Shown piece after piece: positions 56,298 through 64,000 of a DNA stretch of 64,000 nt. The DNA is taken from assembly GCA_006386115.1 (NCBI GenBank), contig VFIW01000125.1, positions 1-64,000 on the forward strand, given 5' to 3'. Both the position numbers and the translations under genes were made by a program. The stretch is from Globisporangium splendens. Lineage: Eukaryota > Oomycota > Peronosporomycetes > Pythiales > Pythiaceae. Under the pieces are notes generated by a model, which did no database searches, was not told where the DNA came from, and worked only from the letters and a program-made list of their open reading frames with translations. The stretch's first letter is position 1, and each line of letters starts with the position of its first letter.

Positions 56298-56429
56298 GAG
56301 GAGCGCAGACAAAACCGAGCAAGGGACACAGTGCTGACGACGAAGACGTGCCGTTTCCAGATGCATTTGCATTTCTAAAAACAGGCTAGTAAGCACAAAA
56401 CACAAACTCTCACACTTTGTCGCTCACTC

Positions 56430-58060
56430 TTAATACACCTTCGTGACGTCCGACACCTCAACATGGTCGGACTCCTTGGCGGCGCCAGCGTTCTTGTATT
56501 TACGCTCCACCAGTTCCTGCAGTTTCTCGGTTTCTTCCGCCGACATCTACGTCAAGGATTTATACATGTCAGTTTTGCATCTCTCTCTCGTGAACATGCC
56601 AAAAAGATAAGCATGCGTCTCGTACCTTGTATGGCGCGTACTCTTCGCTCGGGAAACGCCGGTTCTCAACGTCCTCACGGTACTCCTCCAATCCGATTCG
56701 GATGCGCTCACCGACATCGGCGTATCGCTTGCAGAATTTCGGGACGTGCTGCGCGTGGTGAGGATGCTGGAGCATGCCGAGAAGGTCGTGGAATACCAGC
56801 ACTTGGCCGCTCGTCTCTGGGCCAGCACCGATGCCGATGGTTGGGATGCGCAGAAGCTCGGTGACCTGCTTGGCAACTGGGGACGGCACGCATTCTAACA
56901 CAACCGCGAACGCACCCGCTTCTTGGATAGCGAGTGCGTCCTCAATGATCTGTTCGGCTTGGGCAGCTGCAAACCAAATGCAAGACGACAACTATTAAAA
57001 AAGAGACATGCACTACTCGTGTGCAAATCTCACGTACCCGTTCGTCCCTGCGCGCGAAAGCCACCGAGCACACTGATATGCTGCGGACGAAGCCCCACGT
57101 GACCAATGACCGCAATGCCTCCGTCAACAATAAGTTTGACTACGCTCACAAACAATTGCATTCCAATCAGTCAGAAAGGTCAGAGCAGCAACGATATCGT
57201 ACAACAATAGCGGAAACCTACTCGTCTTTGCACGTTCACGTCCGCCTTCAATCTTCACGCAGTCGGCACCGCCCTCCTGCATTTGCCCAACAATTGACCA
57301 TCAATACGTCACGTGAGACAGCTTTACTCAACCTCAGCGAAATCACTACCGCCAGTCTTCGGTCTCACCTTGAGCAGTCGCTGCGCGTTCTTCAGCGCTT
57401 CATACGGATCACCTTCGCAGGAGCCAAACGGCATATCGGCAACAATAAGAGGTCGCCCGGCGCCACTGCAAGCATCATACAAGCATACATCGAAGAAACG
57501 AATGAGAACACAAATAAAAGAGTACGACAACAGTATCGGGTACCACACTGTACCGTTTCACAGCTCTGGTGTGGTGAATGATGTCATCCATCGTCACTGG
57601 AATCGTCGTGTCCATGCCCTACAGCAATGTACACATAATACCACACCGCAACTACAACGTCAGCATACGAAGCACTATGCATGTGCCATACTCGTGCGTT
57701 AGCAACGCATGAAAGCAATTATAACCACAAAGTACGCACCAATTCGACCATCCCGAGCGAATCGCCGACCAGCAGCATATCAAACCCCGCAAGGTCGACG
57801 TGCACAGCCGACGGGTAGTCGTACGCGGTCACCATCGTGATGGGCTTCTTCTTACGCTTGAGGATGCCGATGTCGAGCGTCGTGACCTTGCGGCGCTCCA
57901 TGAGCTTCAGCGTGCGCGCCGCCACCGCCGTGTTGTAGGACGAGCCACCGGCCGCGCTGCTGCTCATGGCACGGGCACCGAAGGGCAGCGTCGTCGTCTT
58001 CATGGTCGTGGTGCTTGAGCGCAGTCGGCGCGCGGCCGCGATGATGCGCAGCGCCGCCAT
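56430..58060 (-). CDS. panB: Ketopantoate hydroxymethyltransferase (PanB), seven exons
   Basis: Transfers a hydroxymethyl group from methylene-tetrahydrofolate to 2-ketoisovalerate, the first committed step of pantothenate and CoA synthesis. Exons (minus): 58060-57740, 57618-57554, about 57466-57370, about 57278-57222, about 57141-57040, about 56967-56627, 56547-56430. Joined, they read [125 protein letters not shown] and [20 protein letters not shown]. Substrate and Mg-binding motifs GDSLGM and DMPFGS and the catalytic-region GIGAG are all present. The Ala/Arg/Ser-rich N-terminus ([18 protein letters not shown]) fits mitochondrial targeting; I prefer this Met to an upstream one at 58135. Complete and apparently functional. 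Confidence 0.93.
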
Positions 58061-58768
58061 TCTTGTGCTGCCGCGTTCTGGTGCTGTGAGTGCGGCGGAT
58101 GCGTGAGTGAATGAAAATGTGGACAGTGAAGACACGAGTGGACTTGAAGTGGCGGCAATTCAACAATGAATTGACGAGTGCAATTCAATGTCAAGTCAAC
58201 GAACAACACTCATGGAGAGAAACTCATCCAAGCAACGTGCTTGGACTTCTGTGTGGCTTGGAATCGATCGATTGTTGAAGTATGCACAGCACGAAGATTC
58301 CGTCATACTCTGCTGGATTTGCGCGAAATCACTTCTCTGCTTCGTCTTGTACTGTGCTTTGCATCCGTGTGAACGCATTCGCCTTTTAGGTGGGTTGAGT
58401 TCGCTCAATCTGCAAGCGTACCTTTCTCAATCGGTGCATTCTTTTTCTAATGCTTCAAGCGCCAATGTAGGGTGCACTATGATGCAAGTCCCTAATTTCT
58501 TCAACCTACAGCGCTCTCACTTGATCCTAGCGGTTGTCGGGTGATCATCTCTCACCTCATCATCCATCATCATGCCTGCCGTTTGTTCCAGTCGCACTTG
58601 GACACATTCACTCTGCTTCAATTCAAAAATGAATCATTCGCAATTCATTTCCCTGCACCTCAGAGTGACGGTTCCGCCGGTTTGTGCATGTGTTGAAGAA
58701 TCATCCCAGCATTCTCCCTCACGCTGCGCATTCCCCCTCCCGCCTCCATCTCCTCTTTATCTGTCGAC
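58061..58768. other. Intergenic region, divergent promoters
   Basis: Separates PanB (minus) from the glyoxalase-fold gene (plus). Short open frames on both strands lack coding character. A CT-rich run (about 58700-58760) leads into the plus-strand start. Confidence 0.55.
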
Positions 58769-59439
58769 ATGCTCCGCCGCGCGCTCTTCTCGCAATGTGC
58801 GCCTGCGCTGTGCCGCCGCGGCTTCGCGACGGGCATCCCGCCCTTCCACCTCGCCATCCCCGTGCGCGACCTTGATGAAGGTATCAAGCGCTCTCTGCAT
58901 GCGGATGTGTAGAATGGATACGTCATGGGTGTGCCAGGCTGACACACATGTTGTTACTTAGCGCGCGACTTTTACGGCGGCATCATGGGCTTCACGGAAG
59001 GACGGTCGTCGGCGCAATGGCAGGTACGGACGTCTTCTTGTGTGCATTTACGTCGATGTGCAGTCCACCTGCCATTCGTATTGATCCGCATTATTATGTC
59101 ATGAATGGATGCTTATAGGACTACAACATGCTCGGACACCAGCTCGTAGTGCACGCTGTGGGGAAGGATTACAAGGCGGTTGACTTCCACAACCCCGTCG
59201 ACGCCGACGATGTCCCCGTACCGCACTTTGGCGCCGCGCTGACTGTGGACGAGTTCCACGCGCTCGCGGACCGCATCAAGAAGAGCGACATCAAGTTCAT
59301 CATCGAACCGCACCTGCGCTTCCAGGGGCACAAGGGCGAGCAGTGGACGATGTTCTTCAAGGATCCGAGCGGCAACAACCTCGAGTTCAAGGCCATGACC
59401 ACGCCCGAGAACCTCTTTGCGAAGTACGTCGAGCACTAA
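58769..59439 (+). CDS. Glyoxalase/dioxygenase-fold (VOC) protein, mitochondrial
   Basis: Three exons: 58769-58880, 58962-59023, 59119-59439, with both introns GT...AG and phases consistent. The protein starts MLRRALFSQCAPALCRRGFA, a likely mitochondrial presequence. It continues PPFHLAIPVRDLDEARDFYG, then GIMGFTEGRSSAQWQDYNML and GHQLVVHAV, then VPHFGAALTVDEFHALADRI and FKDPSGNNLEFKAM. The H at the first strand, the later H in PHFG and the E of NNLEFK are in the positions of vicinal-oxygen-chelate metal ligands. Full length for a single-domain VOC protein (about 165 residues). Similar proteins are annotated as glyoxalase or bleomycin-resistance-like; the substrate cannot be assigned. Confidence 0.88.
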
Positions 59440-59595
59440 AAGGCAAAGCAGTGGCAAAGACATGAAAAGAAAAAGCACCGACCGACGGATACAAATACAG
59501 CATCTCTCATTTCTTGTTACTATTGTGCAGTGCGCGGTATGATGTCAATGACAAAGTTGGCTGGCATGCGTTCTATCTTCAGAAGGAACCAATAC

Positions 59596-60792
59596 TCAAT
59601 CGTCACCGCCGTCGATATCATCAGGTTCGTAGTCGTCAAACTCGTCGCCGTCCACTTCGTCATCGCTGTTTGCTTCGTGTTCCTCGCGTTCGCGCTCCGC
59701 GAGCTCCTCCTTGAGCATCTCGACGGCCGTCTGGTACATGCCGAGGTACATTTCCTCGGACACGTCATTCTCTGTGGGAACTGGTTCGGCCAGTTCGGCC
59801 AGTTCCTTTTCGATCCACGCAAACGCGCCAACGGTGTCGAGCCACACGCCGATATTCTGCGAGCAGTACAGGAACGCTTCCTCGATCGAGCCGGGCTTGG
59901 GCTCCTTGATGTCGTCCACGTACTCGACGACCTGGAAGAACGTCTCGTGGGCCGCGATGAACACGGCGATGAACGGATTGAGCTTGAACGCCTTGAGGAA
60001 AGCCTCGCGCACGACCTCTTCGCTCGAGCCTTCCTCCTCCAGCACTTCCCACGACACGTACTCGAGGATGACCTGGCAGTACGCGAGCACGGCCGACGCC
60101 TCGCCGCGGAACTTGTCGATCAATTCCCGAGCTTCGGCGCCGCGACCTTCGTCCACGAGCACGCATGTGAGCCCTTCGCGAGACCGCATCGAGTCGTCTG
60201 TGTCCAGCTGCATGCACGTCTCGTAGTGCTTGATGCCGCGATCAGGCATGCCCGCATTGCAGCACGCTTCCGCCAACTGCTTCATGATTCTATACGACAC
60301 ACACATAACGAGAAAGAGTGCTCAAATCAGCACAATTAACGGCGGCATACAGCCATACTGTCGCTCGTACACGCACCTTAGATATTCGCGCGTCTCGGCG
60401 TGAGTCGAAAAGTTGCCACCCTTCAGCGTGGCTTCGTACAGGTTGTACGTCTCAATGGGTTTCTTGAGCTCGTCGCCATGCTCATCCAGCTCACCGGCCG
60501 CAATGCGCGCCAGCAGTGCTGCGGGCCGTGCCGCACCCTTGAGCTTCCATTCAGAGGGCGGCGTAGGTCCCTTGCGCGGCGGCGGCTTCGGAGGCGCCGG
60601 GTACTTGGGGAATGCCTTGAGCTCCTTCTCCTTGCGGTCGAGCGCGCGCTGCAGCTGCACGACGCGCATGCGCTTGCGGTTCTGCTCGCGCTTGTCCTTG
60701 CTCGTCTGGATGCACTCGATCGAGCTCTGCGCGAACGCCTGTGCCTTGCCCGTCGCGCGCGGTCCCTTCTTCCGGTGCACCTTGACGCCCAT
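59596..60792 (-). CDS. TPR-like acidic-tailed protein, two exons
   Basis: Exon 1 (60792-60377) begins MGVKVHRKKGPRATGKAQAF, is strongly basic and contains a Pro-rich stretch (PKYPAPPKPPPRKGPTPPSE). Exon 2 (60290-59596) follows an 86-nt intron with matching phase (EYL|RIMKQLAEACCNAG). It reads TPR-like helices (GMPDRGIKHYETCMQLDTDD, SREGLTCVLVDEGRGAEARE), then AFLKAFKLNPFIAVFIAAHE, and ends in a long acidic tail (EANSDDEVDGDEFDDYEPDD). ST7-like proteins have a similar helical-repeat plus hydrophobic NP-F region, but I cannot confirm that. Basic head and acidic tail suggest a nucleic-acid or chaperone-associated protein. Confidence 0.75.
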
Positions 60793-61911
60793 TTGTCGGA
60801 TTGGCTTCCTGCAAATATGTGTGTGGCACTTGGCACTGGCAGCGAGCCACTCAACAGAAAGTTTAAGTGCGCGCGTGGCTTAATCTGTTAAGTTCGGTTT
60901 GTTGATGAGCGTCAAATTGAGAAGATGGCTACACAACGGTGAACTGCGGAGTTTAAAGAGCGTGCTTCACATAGCGAGCTATTGCGTTCGGAGAGGAGAG
61001 TACTGGCTTTTGGGTTTGTGTCCGAAGGTCGTGTTGGAGGCTGCCTGGAAGGAGTACTCGGGGGCATCAACCACTGGTGCGTGTCGCGGTATTGGAAGCG
61101 CCAAGTGGATATGTGGACGGATTACCGTGAACATACATCGATACAGATGCGAACAATTTGACACAGAGCTGAGAGTGGTGAAAGGAGAAGATTTCTGAGG
61201 ACCCTGTTGACCCATTTTCTTTATTGCTGCAACCTCGATATCCAATCTGGCGTCAAACATCTCGCTTCTGGGTTCTACCGCAGAAACGAAAGCACAATCG
61301 CTGCGGACGTAAATTTTGTGTATTCTTTCGCATCTGCGCACATACTACATACTGCAGTTGCCTGCTTAGCCGCTTGTATGTCGTGGTATGGATGGATAAC
61401 GGTGACTAAGATGCCGTACCAGCTTCAACTCCAAGAGAAAAGTGTGCGACGCCATTTCCATCATGCGCTCACAAACTGCACGCTACAGTGGCAACCAGTC
61501 TCGTCAACGAGAGCTAGACTACTGCAGTTAGGCTAAGGTTGCGTCGTACACTCGGGTCTTGATGCGCGTTCTGCGTAGGTCATGCAACGGCACTTGGATC
61601 CCTCGTCGCCATGCAATGTCCTTTGGAGATCCGCCAATCGGACGCCCTCTCGAAACAAACGCTATTTTCAACAAAATCACGCATGATCGCATTTATTTAC
61701 CTTTCTTCTTTTCATTTACCTCTATTTTACAATATATCTTCTATTTACATTATGGAGACCTTTATAAAGTGAATTATTGATTATTGCAATAACTGTGAAG
61801 GCGCATCATTTCTGCCAATCACACGCGCGATCTCTGCATTTCCCTAACGCGCACACTCGAGTGGAGGAGACTTGACCGCAGCGAGCAATAAGCACGACAA
61901 AGACCAGCAGT
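60793..61911. other. Gene-free interval of about 1.1 kb
   Basis: Between the TPR-like gene (minus) and mL54 (plus). Several short open frames exist on both strands, none with recognisable sequence or coding bias. AT content rises sharply between 61660 and 61790. I see no RNA gene. Confidence 0.5.
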
Positions 61912-62268
61912 ATGAGCATGTTGACGCGACGAATCGTGCAGACGCTGAAGCACTCGGGTGCGCGCGGCTTCGCGGCGCCGGGCAAGGGCAAGGGCGGCGG
62001 CGGTGGCGCCAACGCCATCGTGGAGGAGGCTGTGGACCTCGCCAAGTTCGTGCCGACTAACATCTTCAAGGAGGGCTCGCACGCCGAGCTCAAGGACCCG
62101 GCCGAGTACCCAGAGTGGCTCTTCAAGCTGCTCGACGTGCAACCGACACTCGGCGAGCTCGAGCGCGCGGGCTTCGACAACTTGGAGCTTGAGCAGCAGC
62201 GCCGCATGCTCACGTTGGCCAACCGCCGGTTCGTCAAGAGCAACAACGCTGCCAAGTCCAAGAAGTAA
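61912..62268 (+). CDS. MRPL54: Mitochondrial large-subunit ribosomal protein mL54
   Basis: A 118-residue single-exon protein: MSMLTRRIVQTLKHSGARGF is a typical presequence, followed by a Gly/Lys-rich linker and the conserved core FVPTNIFKEGSHAELKDPAE, YPEWLFKLLDVQPTLGELER, ending in a basic tail (SNNAAAKSKK-like). The Y-P-(E/D)-W-L/V-(F/W) motif is the signature of the mL54/MRPL37 family of the mitochondrial ribosome. Complete. Confidence 0.87.
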   Translation: MSMLTRRIVQTLKHSGARGFAAPGKGKGGGGGANAIVEEAVDLAKFVPTNIFKEGSHAELKDPAEYPEWLFKLLDVQPTLGELERAGFDNLELEQQRRMLTLANRRFVKSNNAAKSKK

Positions 62269-62663
62269 GCACAAGCGGTTGATGACGAAGACTTGCACAC
62301 AGACACAGAAACACATAGAAGGAGACGAAGGGGAGAGCGACGCGAGCGGGTTGAAGACGACGATGCGGCTGCAGCAGAAGGAACGAGGTGTTTGTATATT
62401 GCAAACGATATTGTCCATGGGCTTTTTAGTCAAAAAGAGTGTGGCACAACCATAAAAAAAACACGACAAAAAGAGAGAATGGCAGTGCAAGCGGTGAGCA
62501 TTTGGTTTTATCGCGTTTTGCATTGTTTTACGTTGAATTGGTTGTGTCGAATGCTTTGGTTGCTGTGTTCTACCTACGATTGGGGTCACATTGACACCGT
62601 CAAAATGGCGCCTTGGCGCTGATCATTCTCATGGGGGAAACGTTCCCACTTGAGTAAATGAAG
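62269..62663. other. Convergent 3' flanks
   Basis: Lies between the mL54 and LSm5 stop codons. No gene is seen; an A-rich run occurs at 62450-62480. Confidence 0.6.
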
Positions 62664-63343
62664 CTATTCGGTCGTTGGGAATCCGCCTGGCACGAGCTAC
62701 AAACACACACAACGCAACATATCCGCACATGAGTCCACACTGCGCAACATGCTGTTGCCAGCAGAGCCATTTGACACCATCCCGACGTACGAGGCAGATG
62801 TTGTTGCCGTTCAGTAGCACTTGGTCCAACTTGATCTCTCGCTTGCCTTCCGGGGTGATCTCACTGTATCATACAAAATCACAACAAAGAACGGAGAGAT
62901 TAGATACACAAGCGCCGATCTATAGTCAGCCTAAAGGCAACACGAGCACGTACTATTCCGTCACGTCGTCCAACACCATGTCTGCATACACACAAAGCGC
63001 AATCGACAGAGAAATTAACACCACTGTAAGCCATTTATTCACTGAATAGAGACACACATGCATCACTCCCATAAAGGCACCATACAGAAAGCGCTGGCAC
63101 GTACTCACGTAGTCGTCAAAGCCGCGCAGTGTGCCCAGGAACTCCTTGTCGCCCTTCATGATGATCCACAGGCGCGAGCCGATGCACTTGTCAATCAGTT
63201 CTGTCCACAACACACACGCATGCATATACACATGCGAACACACACAGTCAGTCAGTCGCTGTTACCACACATGCATTTACGCCGCCGTCATGGACGCGTG
63301 GCGCCCGCGACATACCGAGCGGAAGGAGGCGGCTTTGGGACAT
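62664..63343 (-). CDS. LSM5: U6 snRNA-associated Sm-like protein LSm5, five exons
   Basis: A subunit of the LSm2-8 ring on U6 snRNA (nucleus) and of LSm1-7 in mRNA decay (cytoplasm). Exons read: MSQSRLLPL (from 63343); [20 protein letters not shown] followed by [42 protein letters not shown] plus NIC; and [10 protein letters not shown] (62696-62664). Sm1 motif ([32 protein letters not shown]) and Sm2 motif ([13 protein letters not shown]) are complete. The junctions preserve phase: the second donor is GTACGTGCC after ...DDYV, not the nearer GTGAGT. Five exons for about 90 residues matches the intron density of the prefoldin gene. Confidence 0.93.
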
Positions 63344-63480
63344 GGTGCTGCTCAATATAGGCTTCTCTGTGTGCATTGGTGTCAAACGCAAAAAGGGAGG
63401 GATATGTGTATGCATGTGGTCCACACCACGAGTCCTCCATACTTTATTTCAGTATATCTCCATTTTTGCATTCGGTCATA

Positions 63481-64000
63481 ATGGAGGAGGGTGACGCAGA
63501 GGAGCAGGCGCACTACGCGTCCGTGCTGCTGTCGTTCCGCGAGTACGAGGCGTTCGTGATGCGCGAGATCTTCCGCCGCAAGAAGCACCTGCAGTCGCTT
63601 CCTGTCGACATGCAGCGCCGCCTGCCGCAGTCCTCCACCATGCGCAACCTCCACCACTTTGTCGTACGTGCGCTTTTGCCATCGATTCCATTGCCACATG
63701 AGCGCTAATGAATCGCTATTGCTGTCTATGATATGCACAGAACGCAGCGCACCACAACCAACTTTTCCTGGAGCGCATCGTGCAGGCGCAATTGGAGCAC
63801 GGGCATGTGGAGCTCCCGCAAGTGAACCCCAAGACGCCGCTGCAGAGCCCGCCGCGCCACTTGGCCAAGCTCAAGAGCACGCTGCACCAGTTCGTGCGCG
63901 ATTGGTCGGAGGAGGTATGCAATGCACGGACCTACTGTCGTGTGTAGTTATCATATGTGTACATGATTCATTAGTCGTGTATATGTGCACTGCCAACCTT
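63481..64000 (+). CDS. CARNMT1-like (UPF0586) methyltransferase, 5' part
   Basis: Exon 1, 63481-63663: MEEGDAEEQAHYASVLLSFR, EYEAFVMREIFRRKKHLQSL. Exon 2, 63741-63915: NAAHHNQLFLERIVQAQLEH and then LKSTLHQFVRDWSEE, followed by donor GTATGCAAT. The order of E-x-x-x-F motifs, R-R-K-x-x-x-x-L-P and the near-invariant LKSTL-x-QFVRDWSE is that of carnosine/histidine N-methyltransferases of the UPF0586 family. The SAM-binding domain lies beyond the window. A plus-strand gene head-to-head with LSm5 (137 bp between starts). Confidence 0.87.

Noticed and set aside
60899..61780. Several 60-120-codon open frames in the 60.8-61.9 kb gap
   Set aside because: None shows coding bias, splice continuity or recognisable motifs; they look random.
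1..64000. CRISPR arrays, prokaryotic operons, tRNA or rRNA genes
   Set aside because: No regularly spaced repeats with unique spacers, no Shine-Dalgarno-led gene strings, and no recognisable tRNA or rRNA sequence. The window is eukaryotic throughout.

Overview
The window is a nuclear piece of a eukaryotic genome with compact, intron-containing genes. Most introns are about 50-100 nt with GT...AG ends. Recognisable gene content is broadly eukaryotic: TSG101/VPS23, a RAD5/HLTF-type SNF2 ATPase, CDK5RAP1, prefoldin 6, PanB, mL54, LSm5 and a CARNMT1 homologue. A mitochondrial-type ketopantoate hydroxymethyltransferase, an RNase H-bearing LINE and a chromodomain Ty3/gypsy remnant together fit a stramenopile, most likely an oomycete of Peronosporales type. 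This assignment is inference; no single marker proves it.

The left 39 kb is repeat-rich and rearranged. Positions 1-1300 hold a Ty3/gypsy LTR with a chromodomain fragment, abutting a coiled-coil gag-like fragment on the other strand. A 5'-truncated LINE (1421-5585, minus) follows, with a clear 14-bp target-site duplication. A giant minus-strand gene then occupies about 5793-27480. It has roughly 16 exons and about 5,500 residues, with helical ARM/HEAT-like repeats, an IQ motif and a degenerate cyclic-nucleotide-binding fold. A second, oppositely oriented LINE (20123-23962) sits inside one of its introns. After the ESCRT-I gene TSG101 (27868-29703, minus) and a short unknown gene (about 30.3-31.1 kb, plus), a second copy of the giant gene appears in inverted orientation (31233-38780, plus). 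This copy has lost the equivalent of about 14 kb internally, carries a nonsense codon, and ends abruptly inside the 3' part of a leucine-rich-repeat gene.

The right 25 kb (39.5-64 kb) is GC-richer, gene-dense and orderly. In order: a coiled-coil protein, an acidic two-helix membrane protein, the SNF2/RING protein, CDK5RAP1, prefoldin 6, an STI1-like protein, an Ig-like/WD40/IQ protein, a small unknown protein, PanB, a glyoxalase-fold protein, a TPR-like acidic protein, mitochondrial mL54, LSm5, and the start of a CARNMT1-type methyltransferase. Several neighbours are divergent pairs sharing 200-700 bp promoters (SNF2/CDK5RAP1, STI1-like/Ig-WD, PanB/glyoxalase).

The most unusual content is the giant-gene inverted duplication: an imperfect palindrome about 33 kb across that brackets TSG101, with a filled internal deletion, a replaced first exon and chimeric reading frames on both strands at its outer breakpoint. 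Many apparent frame breaks in the giant gene disappear when ordinary short introns are placed, so I regard the left copy as probably intact and the right copy as a pseudogene or truncated paralogue. Exon borders given here are read by eye from splice signals and frame continuity.
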